From Candidatus Saccharimonadota bacterium (lineage in GTDB: Bacteria; Patescibacteriota; Saccharimonadia; Saccharimonadales; Saccharimonadaceae), in assembly GCA_028288995.1 (NCBI GenBank), contig JAQGHF010000002.1, positions 105,537 through 169,536 on the forward strand: 64,000 nt of DNA, written 5' to 3'. Of this stretch, positions 34,131 through 42,618 are shown piece by piece (position 1 is the stretch's first letter; the number at the start of each line of letters is the position of its first letter). The notes beneath the pieces were generated by a model. It was given only the letters and a program-made list of their open reading frames with translations, was not told where the DNA came from and made no database searches. The position numbers and the translations under genes were made by a program.

Positions 34131-34928
34131 ATGATGGAGCGTGCGCGTGTCGACGATACCGCACACTCACGCCGCTTGCCGCCGCTCGAAGCTTGGAAAG
34201 ATCCCGAGCAGTGGCTCGACCTACAGACCGGATTACAGAAGTCACATATCGACCTGATCGAGGTGCCATATAAAGACGGGTTGGTAAATATCGATGCTTT
34301 CGTACAAACCGTTTCAACGACGTTATTCAAACCTGACTATGAGTGGCAGTTTAACCCAAGGGATGTCCAAACGCGTCCGGATGACCATCATTTTTACTTC
34401 ACAAAGAACGAATATAATCCTCTGTTTCACGATGGTGACGAGACGCCGCAGCAGTTTAGGGAGCTGCCGGTCAACTTAGGTCGTGTTCCGCGGCAGTTCC
34501 ATAATGCAATTCATGATTTTGCAGAAAAGCCGGTGATGCCTAATGCCGACCTGATGCATGATTATATCCAGTCGTATCATTTGGCTCATACCGCATTCAA
34601 GAACTTATACATCTCGGCAAAACTAACGCTTGATGCGATGGGACTATTTCCTGCACGGCGTGAGACGGTTGCGAGGCGGCTGCTCATCCCAAAGTATGAA
34701 GATGATGCAATTGGTGAAGAAATATTGCGCTTGCAATTTAAGAAACATTTTTCAAATTACGAACGTGCTGTAGAGCAATACTTAGAGACCGAAGGGAAAG
34801 AGATTGTCTACAAAGAGCACGAGACGTTAAAGGTGACTCGACCTCAAATCGTTGTCCGTAAAGTTGGTGCTGTGGTGAGTAGGCGATCAGTGGTGATTCG
34901 ATTAGATTCTTTGTCGCAAGCAGCGTAA
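34131..34928 (+). CDS. Protein of unknown function
   Basis: I do not recognise this 265-residue soluble protein. It starts MMERARVDDTAHSRR and has an N-terminal region rich in D, H, P and R (TRPDDHHFYFTKNEYNPLF). A helical middle section (MHDYIQSYHLAHTAFKNLY) and a beta-rich C-terminus (QIVVRKVGAVVSRRSVVI) follow. There is no signal peptide. It is inserted between S7 and EF-G in what is usually a continuous str operon. ATG 34134 is an equally possible start. Confidence 0.7.
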   Translation: MMERARVDDTAHSRRLPPLEAWKDPEQWLDLQTGLQKSHIDLIEVPYKDGLVNIDAFVQTVSTTLFKPDYEWQFNPRDVQTRPDDHHFYFTKNEYNPLFHDGDETPQQFRELPVNLGRVPRQFHNAIHDFAEKPVMPNADLMHDYIQSYHLAHTAFKNLYISAKLTLDAMGLFPARRETVARRLLIPKYEDDAIGEEILRLQFKKHFSNYERAVEQYLETEGKEIVYKEHETLKVTRPQIVVRKVGAVVSRRSVVIRLDSLSQAA

Positions 34929-34937
34929 TGTCTACGC

Positions 34938-34966
34938 TTGTAATTTTGCTGCGGCGCACTTATGAT
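34938..34966 (+). promoter_or_regulatory. Promoter of the unknown gene at 34977
   Basis: TTGTAA (34938-34943), a 17-base spacer and TATGAT (34961-34966) lie 10 bases before ATG 34977. Confidence 0.5.
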
Positions 34967-34976
34967 AATGCACACT

Positions 34977-35942
34977 ATGTCAGTTGAAAATCTTCCTCCA
35001 TCATTTAGCGAATCACTCGACCAACTTGAAGTAATGTTTACTGACCCATTCGTCGAGCGAACTCTTAAGATCGCTCGTACGTATAATGATATTTTCAAAG
35101 AGACTGACCCAACGCATGAAGAAAAAGATCAAACTGTTATCGAACTTGATTCGGAGTGGGGAACAATCAATAAAGAACCATTGAATATTACGGGACCTGT
35201 CCGTGTCAGAACTCAAGAAGACGAAGAGCCAAAAGTCTATTTCCTAGATGACCAGATGGTTACATCGAATGGCTTTACAGTCATCGATGAACCGATGTAT
35301 ATGGACGGCGAAATTATAAAACAAAACTCGCGCGTGGTGTATCACATGTACGTCCCAGCTGAAGCGATTGGTATTGAGGAAGAAGATGGTGTTGTCTTTG
35401 GTGGGACTGCGGAAATTGACGGAACATATATCGATTTCAACAAGGCATCAATGGAACGCGCAGTGCCGTGGCTCACGTATAACAAACCCGAACTGCTTGA
35501 AGAAGTTGACGGCAGGTTATTTTCTGTAGATGGCTCGGAGGCTGATGCGGTCCTGGCATTAAGAGGGCTGAAACTACCTGATGACTTTGAAGATGAATCA
35601 GAGTTAACGAAAAATAGTTTTGTACACTATCTGAACGAAGTAGTCGAGCTTGACTCGCTATTACCGTATGAAATTGGCATAAAAGGCGATCTGTATGCAG
35701 CACAACCGGGGAGTATGGAGTTCAGGAAAGTTCGTGCAAAGATTAGAAAAGCGCTGGTATATGTCAGTGCGATTGCCTATTTACACGACGATACGATTGC
35801 GTCAGACAATAAACTTCGTCTGGTGCTCAATGGACTGCTACTTGGTGCGGAAAAAAGTGATGATAATGCAACCGTTCGGGTCCCGATTGATTCATTATCT
35901 ACATTAAAAAGCATCCGCCCTCGATACTACGAGCAAGACTAG
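34977..35942 (+). CDS. Protein of unknown function, acidic
   Basis: I do not recognise this 321-residue acidic protein. It starts MSVENLPPSFSESLDQLEV. The middle has a beta-rich stretch (VYFLDDQMVTSNGFTVIDEP) and the C-terminus is helical. An in-frame ATG at 34962 overlaps the -10 box, so the start at 34977 is preferred. It has no membrane segment and sits alone between another unknown gene and fusA. Confidence 0.7.
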   Translation: MSVENLPPSFSESLDQLEVMFTDPFVERTLKIARTYNDIFKETDPTHEEKDQTVIELDSEWGTINKEPLNITGPVRVRTQEDEEPKVYFLDDQMVTSNGFTVIDEPMYMDGEIIKQNSRVVYHMYVPAEAIGIEEEDGVVFGGTAEIDGTYIDFNKASMERAVPWLTYNKPELLEEVDGRLFSVDGSEADAVLALRGLKLPDDFEDESELTKNSFVHYLNEVVELDSLLPYEIGIKGDLYAAQPGSMEFRKVRAKIRKALVYVSAIAYLHDDTIASDNKLRLVLNGLLLGAEKSDDNATVRVPIDSLSTLKSIRPRYYEQD

Positions 35943-35959
35943 AAAAGCACGCTGTTATC

Positions 35960-35968
35960 TGATATAAT
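35960..35968 (+). promoter_or_regulatory. Extended -10 promoter of fusA
   Basis: TGATATAAT (35960-35968) is a TGn-extended -10 box. The leader is about 63 bases and contains an 8-codon frame (35990-36016, MAKNKLQN) before the AGAGAAAGAGAAG ribosome region. Confidence 0.55.
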
Positions 35969-36037
35969 GTACCTAAAGCGCTATTTTTTATGGCAAAAAA
36001 TAAGTTACAGAACTAAGAGAGAAAGAGAAGAATAACC

Positions 36038-38137
36038 ATGGCTCAGAAAACTGTCCAATTGAAGGACTTCCGTAACGTTGGAATTATCGCCCACATCGAT
36101 GCTGGTAAAACGACAACCACTGAAGGTATTTTGTACCGTACTGGTATTAACCACAAAATCGGTGTCGTGAAGGGTACCGGCGCAGAAGACGGTACAACTA
36201 CTGACTGGATGGCTCAAGAAAAAGAACGTGGTATCACGATTACTTCAGCTGCCGTTACGGCACAGTGGAAGGGTCATACGATCAACATCATTGACACCCC
36301 AGGACACATCGACTTTACCGTGGAGGTTGAACGTTCACTTCGTGTCCTCGACGGTGCGGTCACGATCTTCGACGGCAAGATGGGTGTGGAAGCGCAGTCT
36401 GAAACTGTCTGGCGTCAAGCCAACAAGTACGGCGTGCCTCGTATCTGTTTCATCAACAAGATTAACCAAATTGGTGGTGACTTCTATAAATCTCTTGATA
36501 CCATCCACCTTCGTCTTTCAAAGCAAGCACTTCCTATTCACCTTCCTATCGGATTTGAAAAAGAAATTAATGGTGTTGTCGACCTTGTTGACATGAAAGC
36601 TTACACCTACAGCGATTACACTGACCACGAACTGATTGTTGGTGAAATCCCTGCAGATATGCTTGAAAAAGCAAAGAATGCACGCAGCCTTTTGGTTGAA
36701 GCGGCCGTTGAAGCAGAAGACGAACTTTTTGAACGATTCCTGAACGAAGGTGAAGAGTCAATCTCTATTGAAGATTTGAAGCGCGCACTTCGTAAGCGAG
36801 TCCTTGCCGGTGACTTCTACCTTGTAACCGGTGGTGATGGCCGCGGTGTGATTGTCGAGAAGGTCCTTGACCTTATTAACGACTACCTTCCATCCCCACT
36901 CGACAAGGGTGCAACGCAAGCAACCAACCCAAAGACTGGTGAAATTGTTGAGCGTGAACCATCTGACGATGCGCCACTTTCTGCGCTCGCTTTTAAGATC
37001 GCAACTGACCCATTCGTCGGTCGTTTGATCTTCGTTCGCGTTTATAGCGGTAAATTGACTGCTGGTAGCTATGTCCTAAACACCACAACCGGTGACAAAG
37101 AACGTATCGGACGTGTCGTTCGTATGCACGCCGACAAGCGTGAAGACATCGATATGATCGGCGCTGGTGACATTGCCGCAGTCGTTGGACTCAAGGGTAC
37201 GTTTACTGGTCACACGCTTGCAGACCCAGCCAACCCAGTACTTCTTGAATCAATTACTTTCCCAGAACCACCTGTATCAATTGCGGTTGAACCAAAGACA
37301 AAAGCTGACCAAGAAAAAATGGGTATTGCGCTGCAGCGTCTCGCTGAAGAAGACCCGACATTCCGTATTCATACTGATGAGGAAACTGGTCAGACGATCA
37401 TGTCAGGAATGGGTGAGCTTCACCTTGAAATCCTGGTTGACCGTATGAAGCGCGAATTTAACGTTGAAGCAAACGTTGGTGAACCTCAGGTTGCCTTCCG
37501 TGAAGCTATTCGCGGTACCGCCGAAGCGCAAGGTAAGCACGCCAAGCAATCTGGTGGTCGTGGTCAATATGGTGACGTATGGGTTCGTTTCGAGCCGACC
37601 GAGTCTGGTACTGGTTTCGAATTCGTCGATGCAATCAAGGGTGGTGTCGTTCCAAAGGAATACATCAAGCCTGTTGAAAAGGGTATTCGTGATACACTCA
37701 GCAGCGGTGTTCTTGCTGGTTACCCTATGATTGGTGTCAAAGCAACCCTTTACGATGGTAGCTACCATGATGTTGACTCAAGCGAACTTGCCTTCAACCT
37801 TGCTGGTGTTATTGCAGTTAAAGAAGGAATTCCAAAGGCTCGACCTGTTATCCTTGAACCTGTCATGAAAGTTGAAGTTTCAACTCCTGAAGAGTTCATG
37901 GGTGACATTATCGGTGACCTTAACGCTCGTCGTGGTCGTATTGACGCTATGGAAGACATTCCTGGTGGAGCTAAGCTTATACGCGCGTTCGTTCCTCTTT
38001 CAAACCTCTTTGGTTACACGAACGATATTCGTTCAATGAGCCAAGGTCGCGCTGCATCAACAATGGAACTGTCTCAATACGAAGACGTACCACCAAACGT
38101 TCAAGCCGAGATCATTGCGAAGCGAACAGCCAAGTAA
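36038..38137 (+). CDS. fusA: Elongation factor G
   Basis: The 699-residue translocase GTPase has G1 AHIDAGKTTTTEG, G3 DTPGHIDF and G4 NKI(N), with domains II-V in normal order. The domain IV segment HAKQSGGRGQYGDVWV and the C-terminal FGYTNDIRSMSQGRAASTMEL are also present. EF-G moves tRNAs and mRNA through the ribosome after peptide transfer and helps recycle ribosomes. The length is that of housekeeping EF-G. It has its own promoter and a strong terminator, separate from rpsL-rpsG. Confidence 0.98.
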   Translation: MAQKTVQLKDFRNVGIIAHIDAGKTTTTEGILYRTGINHKIGVVKGTGAEDGTTTDWMAQEKERGITITSAAVTAQWKGHTINIIDTPGHIDFTVEVERSLRVLDGAVTIFDGKMGVEAQSETVWRQANKYGVPRICFINKINQIGGDFYKSLDTIHLRLSKQALPIHLPIGFEKEINGVVDLVDMKAYTYSDYTDHELIVGEIPADMLEKAKNARSLLVEAAVEAEDELFERFLNEGEESISIEDLKRALRKRVLAGDFYLVTGGDGRGVIVEKVLDLINDYLPSPLDKGATQATNPKTGEIVEREPSDDAPLSALAFKIATDPFVGRLIFVRVYSGKLTAGSYVLNTTTGDKERIGRVVRMHADKREDIDMIGAGDIAAVVGLKGTFTGHTLADPANPVLLESITFPEPPVSIAVEPKTKADQEKMGIALQRLAEEDPTFRIHTDEETGQTIMSGMGELHLEILVDRMKREFNVEANVGEPQVAFREAIRGTAEAQGKHAKQSGGRGQYGDVWVRFEPTESGTGFEFVDAIKGGVVPKEYIKPVEKGIRDTLSSGVLAGYPMIGVKATLYDGSYHDVDSSELAFNLAGVIAVKEGIPKARPVILEPVMKVEVSTPEEFMGDIIGDLNARRGRIDAMEDIPGGAKLIRAFVPLSNLFGYTNDIRSMSQGRAASTMELSQYEDVPPNVQAEIIAKRTAK

Positions 38138-38153
38138 TCGGATCCAAATCTTA

Positions 38154-38187
38154 AAAACATCGCGCTCGTAAAAGACGCGATGTTTTG
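38154..38187 (+). terminator. fusA terminator
   Basis: AAAACATCGCG (38154-38164) pairs with CGCGATGTTTT (38176-38186). Confidence 0.88.
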
Positions 38188-38226
38188 TTTTAGGAGAAGT
38201 TAATAATTGCTGCGTAGACTAAAAGT

Positions 38227-38877
38227 ATGGAATACGGGATTAGTTACGACAGACCGCGCGAGAAGTTACAAAAGAAAGGTGCGGCTGCACTGACGAATGC
38301 TGAATTACTCCAGATTCTTATAGGAAGTGGAACTGCGCAGGCAAGTGTGACCCGGATTGCTCGTAAGGTCTTAAAACAGCTTGCGAAGCATGGGAATGCT
38401 ATCTCACACGAACTATTGCTGGAAGTCACGGGATTAGGTCCTGCACGGGCATCTCTGATTGTTGCAGCTTTCGAGCTTGCCAGTCGTTATCCTGTCAGTA
38501 ACAAACAACTGATAATCGATACGAATGAAAAGGCGAGGGGATTACTCGTTGAACTCACTCTAGTACATTCACCACGACTCGTGTATTTGACGCTTGATGG
38601 AGCAAAGCGATTGATCGCAAAGCGCTCTATTAAAATCAACGAATCAACGCATCCATCCGAGTTACTTCGCGGAGTATTTTCAAACGTTGTGACAGATCAG
38701 GCTGCAGGTGTTATGATTGCGATTGGCTTTGCTGAACATACGCTTGACCCGTCTATGTTTGAACTCAGTCTTGCACGGGATCTTAATGGGATGGCGCAAC
38801 TTTTCATCGTGACAATCCATGACCTGCTACTGATGAACAAGACGAGCGAACGATCGCTTCGGAGTGAATCGTGGTAA
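38227..38877 (+). CDS. RadC-like protein with a degenerate JAMM metal site
   Basis: The 216-residue protein matches RadC. A helix-hairpin-helix DNA-binding region comes first (YDRPREKLQKKGAAALTNAELLQILIGSGT, read in parts; VTGLGPARASLIVAAFEL), then a JAB/JAMM-like domain. The metal-binding HNHPSGDPTPS signature of RadC is not conserved: the equivalent stretch reads GFAEHTLDPSMFELS (about residues 174-188). Catalytic deubiquitinase-like chemistry is therefore unlikely. RadC function is unclear even in model bacteria. The gene lies between fusA and tuf. Confidence 0.82.
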   Translation: MEYGISYDRPREKLQKKGAAALTNAELLQILIGSGTAQASVTRIARKVLKQLAKHGNAISHELLLEVTGLGPARASLIVAAFELASRYPVSNKQLIIDTNEKARGLLVELTLVHSPRLVYLTLDGAKRLIAKRSIKINESTHPSELLRGVFSNVVTDQAAGVMIAIGFAEHTLDPSMFELSLARDLNGMAQLFIVTIHDLLLMNKTSERSLRSESW

Positions 38878-38910
38878 ACGCTGAAAAGGGTCTGAAAAGT
38901 GTAATCACTA

Positions 38911-38939
38911 TTTACGTATACTTAAAAAGTCTGTATAAT
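38911..38939 (+). promoter_or_regulatory. tuf promoter
   Basis: TTTACG (38911-38916), a 17-base spacer and TATAAT (38934-38939). The leader is about 60 bases and ends with AAGAGGAGAAC. Confidence 0.7.
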
Positions 38940-39005
38940 TAGCCCTATACGTCATGAGATGGTTATATTCTTATGCGAAAATAATTAAGAGGAGAACTAA
39001 TTTAA

Positions 39006-40187
39006 ATGGCAGATTTCGATCGCACCAAGCCACACGTTAACGTTGGAACAATGGGTCACGTTGACCACGGAAAGACAACATTAACAGCTGCAATTACTAC
39101 TGTACTTGCAAAGCGACTTCCTAGTGATGTCAACAAGAAAGTCGACTACGCACAGATCGACAACGCCCCTGAAGAGCGTGCACGTGGTATTACCATTGCG
39201 ACATCTCACCAAGAATACGAATCAGAAAGTCGTCACTACGCTCACGTCGACATGCCTGGACACGCTGACTATGTTAAGAACATGATCACCGGTGCTGCGC
39301 AAATCGATGGTGCAATCCTTGTGGTTGCTGCTAACGATGGTCCACTTCCTCAGACTCGTGAGCACGTTCTTCTTGCTCACCAAGTTGGTGTGCCAAAGAT
39401 CCTTGTTTTCCTAAACAAGATGGACCTTGCGGATCCTGAGCTCGTTGAACTCGTTGAAATGGACATCCGTGAACTGCTCGCTAAGAACGGTTATGACGAA
39501 GATGCTCCTATCATCAAGGGATCAGCTACAAAAGCCCTCGAAGGCGACCCCGCTTCAGAAGATGCGATTATGGAACTCGTTGCAGCTCTTGATAGCTACT
39601 TCCCAGAACCTGTTCGTGACCTCGACAAGCCTTTCCTTATGCCAATTGAAGACGTCTTCTCTATTAAGGGACGTGGAACAGTTGCAACAGGACGTATCGA
39701 AACTGGTGTTATCAATATTAACGACCCAGTTGAAATCGTTGGTGTGAAGGCTACTCAAAACTCAGTTGTTACTGGTATTGAAGCATTCAAAAAGAACCTC
39801 GACCGTGGACAAGCTGGTGACAACGCCGGACTCCTCCTTCGTGGTATTGAGCGCGAACAAATCGAACGTGGTCAAGTTATCGTAAAGCCAGGTTCAATTA
39901 CTCCACACACTGAATTCGAAGCTGAAGTCTACATCCTCAAGAAAGAGGAAGGTGGTCGTCACACTCCATTCAGCAAGGGTTACAAACCTCAGTTCTACTT
40001 CCGTACTACTGACGTAACTGGTGAAGTTGAACTTCCAGCTGACAAGGAACTTGTTATCCCTGGTGACACACTTACATTTAAGGTTAAGCTTCTCGCGCCT
40101 ATCGCTATGGAGCAAGGTCTTAACTTCGCAATCCGCGAAGGTGGTAAGACTGTTGGTGCCGGTGTGGTAACGAAAATTGTAAAATAA
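39006..40187 (+). CDS. tuf: Elongation factor Tu
   Basis: The 393-residue GTPase delivers aminoacyl-tRNA to the ribosome. It has G1 [15 protein letters not shown]2 around ERARGITI, G3 DMPGHADY and G4 NKMD, then the two beta-barrel domains. It has a good ribosome site (AAGAGGAGAA), a consensus promoter and a strong terminator, in keeping with very high expression. It stands alone rather than after fusA. Confidence 0.98.
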   Translation: MADFDRTKPHVNVGTMGHVDHGKTTLTAAITTVLAKRLPSDVNKKVDYAQIDNAPEERARGITIATSHQEYESESRHYAHVDMPGHADYVKNMITGAAQIDGAILVVAANDGPLPQTREHVLLAHQVGVPKILVFLNKMDLADPELVELVEMDIRELLAKNGYDEDAPIIKGSATKALEGDPASEDAIMELVAALDSYFPEPVRDLDKPFLMPIEDVFSIKGRGTVATGRIETGVININDPVEIVGVKATQNSVVTGIEAFKKNLDRGQAGDNAGLLLRGIEREQIERGQVIVKPGSITPHTEFEAEVYILKKEEGGRHTPFSKGYKPQFYFRTTDVTGEVELPADKELVIPGDTLTFKVKLLAPIAMEQGLNFAIREGGKTVGAGVVTKIVK

Positions 40188-40217
40188 TCTCGTTCAATAA
40201 TTAGATCTTCTAGTTAC

Positions 40218-40247
40218 AAAAAACCTCCGATTTCTCGGAGGTTTTTT
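40218..40247 (+). terminator. tuf terminator
   Basis: AAAAAACCTCCGA (40218-40230), loop TTTC and TCGGAGGTTTTTT (40235-40247). Confidence 0.92.
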
Positions 40248-40366
40248 GATTGACGGTATATTTAATTTTCTTTCTCACTGACACCAAGCCATACCCCTGA
40301 TGTTGTTTCGTCTAAACTGCGAAGGAAGTGAACCTGCGGTTGAAAATTAGTTCGCGCAACACTATT

Positions 40367-40708
40367 CTAATAAGGCAGTGCCTCCAAAGTAAGGACGCTT
40401 CCGTGTGTAAAGTGCCGACTGCCGCTTATAAGTGCATGTCGGTTTAACGCCATATACGGTTGTTCCTCAAGTGCCATTCGGGCTATAAGAATAACAGGTC
40501 GCAGGAAACGTGTTGCTGTAGGGCGGTATTCACGGTTAAAGGCTGCTTCTTCTGCCATCTTTTCGCGCAAATCTTCATCAATAAGTTCTACTATCTCACC
40601 AATCGCATTTGGGGAGTAGTCCGCAGTCTCAAGAGAGTTTCCGTTGATTTCAAGAATATTACGAAGTCGAAAACTGATTTGTGGCTCTGGGACGATGCCG
40701 TCGTTCAT
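40367..40708 (-). CDS. Small protein of unknown function
   Basis: I do not recognise this 113-residue protein (start MNDGIVPEPQISFRL). It is soluble and mixed in charge, with a conserved-looking LRPVILIARMALEEQPYMALNRHALI-type hydrophobic core (read in parts). The start is supported by a TATAAT box 6 bases upstream on the minus strand. Its base composition resembles the neighbouring core genes, unlike the two orphans upstream of it. Confidence 0.6.
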   Translation of the reverse strand: MNDGIVPEPQISFRLRNILEINGNSLETADYSPNAIGEIVELIDEDLREKMAEEAAFNREYRPTATRFLRPVILIARMALEEQPYMALNRHALISGSRHFTHGSVLTLEALPY

Positions 40709-40714
40709 ACTAAT

Positions 40715-40720
40715 ATTATA
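40715..40720 (-). promoter_or_regulatory. -10 box of the 113-residue gene
   Basis: On the minus strand TATAAT (40720-40715) precedes the ATG at 40708 by 6 bases, again predicting a leaderless mRNA. Confidence 0.5.
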
Positions 40721-40742
40721 TAATAAATACTTTAAATGCGAA

Positions 40743-40801
40743 ACCCCGCCAGCTCCCCGGAGGGAACCTTAGGGTTCCGCATCAACGGGAGGCGACGGGG
40801 T
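40743..40801 (-). terminator. Compound hairpin at the end of the 136-residue orphan gene
   Basis: ACCCCG (40743-40748) pairs with CGGGGT (40796-40801), CTCCC with GGGAG inside, and GGAACC with GGTTCC at the tip, giving a nested long hairpin. It covers the gene's TGA stop and is similar in sequence to the hairpin at 41279-41330. Confidence 0.65.
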
Positions 40802-41192
40802 AAGTGGCAAGCTCGTAACGATAGCCACCATTTGGTCCGTAATCGTCATACCAGTAGAGGATGAGTCCGTGGTCAGCGTGAAGCCATCCGTTGTAGACCT
40901 CGATTACTTGCTCTTGCTGAGCAGCGTTGAGTTCTTCGAACCATTCACCGAGGTCAGCCGGCTCACCCAAAGGGTTGTTGTTGACGACTGGCATCAGCTC
41001 GAAGACGAAGTAGTTCAATGCGGTATCGAACTGCTCGCTGCTCAGCTTCGTGAGCGCCTTGGACACCTTACGGTACCGCGGACGCTTTGGAATGCTGGCA
41101 AGCGCACTCTCCGTCTCTTCTCGTTTTTGCTCCAGGCGACTGATCGTTGCGCCGTAGCTCATATCCGAGTTCATATAACTCAATTCTCTCAT
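40782..41192 (-). CDS. Orphan protein of 136 residues, G+C-rich
   Basis: I do not recognise this protein (start MRELSYMNSDMSYGATISRLEQ). It has a basic helical segment (KRPRYRKVSKALTKLS) and an aromatic C-terminus (GLILYWYDDYGPNGGYRYELATYP). Its base composition is visibly richer in G+C than the surrounding core genes and its codon choice differs, suggesting transfer. A strong promoter (TTGACA-17-TATAGT) lies just upstream, and a compound hairpin covers its 3' end. Later in-frame ATGs are possible starts. Confidence 0.6.
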   Translation of the reverse strand: MRELSYMNSDMSYGATISRLEQKREETESALASIPKRPRYRKVSKALTKLSSEQFDTALNYFVFELMPVVNNNPLGEPADLGEWFEELNAAQQEQVIEVYNGWLHADHGLILYWYDDYGPNGGYRYELATYPVASR

Positions 41193-41213
41193 GTACGAAT
41201 AGGACAGCGTATT

Positions 41214-41242
41214 ACTATAGTGGTAAATAAGAGTTATGTCAA
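41214..41242 (-). promoter_or_regulatory. Promoter of the 136-residue orphan gene
   Basis: On the minus strand TTGACA (41242-41237), a 17-base spacer and TATAGT (41219-41214). Confidence 0.7.
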
Positions 41243-41278
41243 TGTGAGAACAGCCGCTAACCCTTTAGAAAGCGAAAA

Positions 41279-41330
41279 TCCGCCAAGTTCCCGGAGGAAC
41301 CTAGCGGTTCGCTGCCACGGGAATGGCGGG
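41279..41330 (-). terminator. Compound terminator hairpin after the lipoprotein gene
   Basis: Two stacked stems, CCGCCA with TGGCGG and TTCCCG with CGGGAA, enclose a tip hairpin AACC/GGTT. On the minus strand ATTTTCGCTTT follows. It begins just after the lipoprotein stop and resembles the hairpin at 40743-40801 over most of its length. Confidence 0.7.
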
Positions 41331-41332
41331 TG

Positions 41333-41689
41333 TTATTTGCTCTTTGTGGTGCACTCTGGGCTGTTGACAACAGCAGTGATCGATGTCTCGCGGTAGCCCT
41401 GACCTTCGTAGATCAGGGTGGTTCCGTCGCAACGCTTTTTGAGCGTTTTGAGATCACTGGTGGTTCCAGCGTTAAGGTCTTTGAAGACGTCGACCCATCC
41501 TATTTTGGGATTGGATCTGGCTGCCTCTTCAGCTTTGTATGCCTTGGTGTCGCTACAGTCCGGCTTCAAACTGGGAGCTCCGCACACCAAATCGTACTTC
41601 GTGGGGATTCCGCTGTTCGAACATCCAGCAAGGCTTCCTGCAATGAGGAAAGCCACACCGAGTGCAAAAAAGGTACTGCGCTTGAACAT
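41333..41689 (-). CDS. Small lipoprotein of unknown function
   Basis: The 118-residue product starts MFKRSTFFALGVAFLIAG and has a clear lipobox, LAGC, with the lipidated cysteine at residue 23. The mature part is small with four more cysteines (about residues 40, 49, 90 and 112), which could form two disulfides. The ATG at 41689 has a GGAG site 6 bases upstream; a TTG at 41701 overlaps that site and is rejected. Composition is somewhat richer in G+C than its neighbours. The promoter is TTGACT-17-CATAAT. It may act at the surface contacting the host cell (inference). Confidence 0.75.
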   Translation of the reverse strand: MFKRSTFFALGVAFLIAGSLAGCSNSGIPTKYDLVCGAPSLKPDCSDTKAYKAEEAARSNPKIGWVDVFKDLNAGTTSDLKTLKKRCDGTTLIYEGQGYRETSITAVVNSPECTTKSK

Positions 41690-41727
41690 GTGATTCTCCA
41701 ATCGTCGGAAGCAAGCGTACGTTACAT

Positions 41728-41756
41728 ATTATGCATCTTTTATTGAATTAAGTCAA
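41728..41756 (-). promoter_or_regulatory. Promoter of the lipoprotein gene
   Basis: On the minus strand TTGACT (41756-41751), a 17-base spacer and CATAAT (41733-41728). Confidence 0.65.
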
Positions 41757-41813
41757 TCATATGTAAGAGCGATGGGATTTACATCCGATATAAAAACTGT
41801 TAAAGTAACTGAG

Positions 41814-41905
41814 TATATTAATCCGCACCGAGAACTCGGCCAGACGCGAACAACACCGATTCGAGCAGAGGTTACGGCGCACCAACAAAGAAAGGTTTCT
41901 TCCTC
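41814..41905 (+). promoter_or_regulatory. rpsJ promoter region and leader
   Basis: A possible -10 box TATATT (41814-41819) is followed by a leader of about 80 bases with a short hairpin, CCGA-GAAC-TCGG (41828-41839), and an AAAGAAAGG ribosome site. The -35 box is not clear. Confidence 0.4.
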
Positions 41906-42232
41906 ATGGCAGAAGCAGCAAAAGACCAAGGTCTCCGTATTCGTATTCGCCTTAAAGCATATGATCACAAGGTCATCGACCAATCAGCAAAGCAAATCAT
42001 CGACACAGCTATTCGTAGCGGTGCGAACATTGCCGGACCAGTACCACTTCCAACACGTCGTAGTACATTCACAGTTGTAAAAAGTCCACACGTCTATAAA
42101 AAGGGTGGTGAAGCCTTTGAAATGCGTATTCACAAACGTCTTATCGACATTACGAACGCAACTCCAAAGACTATCGACAGTCTCCAGAACCTCAGCCTTC
42201 CAGCTGGTGTTGACGCCGAAATTCGTATGTAA
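41906..42232 (+). CDS. rpsJ: 30S ribosomal protein S10
   Basis: The 108-residue protein contains the typical [19 protein letters not shown] and [23 protein letters not shown] stretches (read in parts) and the end [14 protein letters not shown]10 sits in the 30S head and also forms an antitermination complex with NusB. It is normally the first gene of the S10 operon; here a terminator and two minus-strand genes separate it from rplC. Confidence 0.97.
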   Translation: MAEAAKDQGLRIRIRLKAYDHKVIDQSAKQIIDTAIRSGANIAGPVPLPTRRSTFTVVKSPHVYKKGGEAFEMRIHKRLIDITNATPKTIDSLQNLSLPAGVDAEIRM

Positions 42233-42246
42233 TTTCGAAACCAACT

Positions 42247-42277
42247 AAAAAGAGCCTCCGTAATGGAGGCTCTTTTT
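42247..42277. terminator. Bidirectional terminator after rpsJ
   Basis: AAAAAGAGCCTCC (42247-42259) pairs with GGAGGCTCTTTTT (42265-42277). It serves rpsJ and the converging minus-strand unit. Confidence 0.92.
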
Positions 42278-42288
42278 GTATGTTCAGA

Positions 42289-42537
42289 TTATTGGTTAAC
42301 GAGAAGTGCTGTCAGGCTAGCAATATCCATCTGAATCTTCAGGATCCATAATTGTGTCACAACGATAAACGCTAGGAGGATCACCCAATAAAGGGTCTGT
42401 CGAGAAAGCTGTACTCTCGTAAAAGGCTTCTCTTCTTTATAAATACGGAAAGATTTCATAAGCGCTGGTTTCTTTGCTGCCGCGCGTTTGCTAGTTGCTT
42501 TCGTCACCGGTTTCTTTGCTGCTCTCTTTGCGACCAT
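42289..42537 (-). CDS. Small Lys/Ala-rich single-pass membrane protein
   Basis: The 82-residue protein has a strongly basic N-terminus of Lys/Ala/Pro repeats (RAAKKPVTKATSKRAAAKKP), like histone H1 tails. A membrane helix follows at about residues 51-71 (YWVILLAFIVVTQLWILK). The basic part should face the cytoplasm and could bind nucleic acid or anionic lipids; this is inference only. The ribosome site is AGAAGGAA. It lies downstream of the carboxypeptidase gene on the same strand. Confidence 0.65.
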   Translation of the reverse strand: MVAKRAAKKPVTKATSKRAAAKKPALMKSFRIYKEEKPFTRVQLSRQTLYWVILLAFIVVTQLWILKIQMDIASLTALLVNQ

Positions 42538-42618
42538 AAAGTTCCTTCTATATTACGAAGCTAATATCTGTATTATTGCGCAGAATGAACTGAAGCACAA
42601 GCGGATTTCTCAATGAAT

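Noticed and set aside
40743..41330. Integron cassette array with attC sites
   Set aside because: The two 3' hairpins are homologous, but the GTTRRRY/RYYYAAC core sites are not present and no integrase is in the window. Kept only as cassette-like.
40869..41396. Plus-strand open frame of 175 codons opposite the orphan genes
   Set aside because: No promoter or ribosome site is seen on this strand, while promoters, a lipobox and terminators all support minus-strand genes. It is a shadow of G+C-rich coding sequence.
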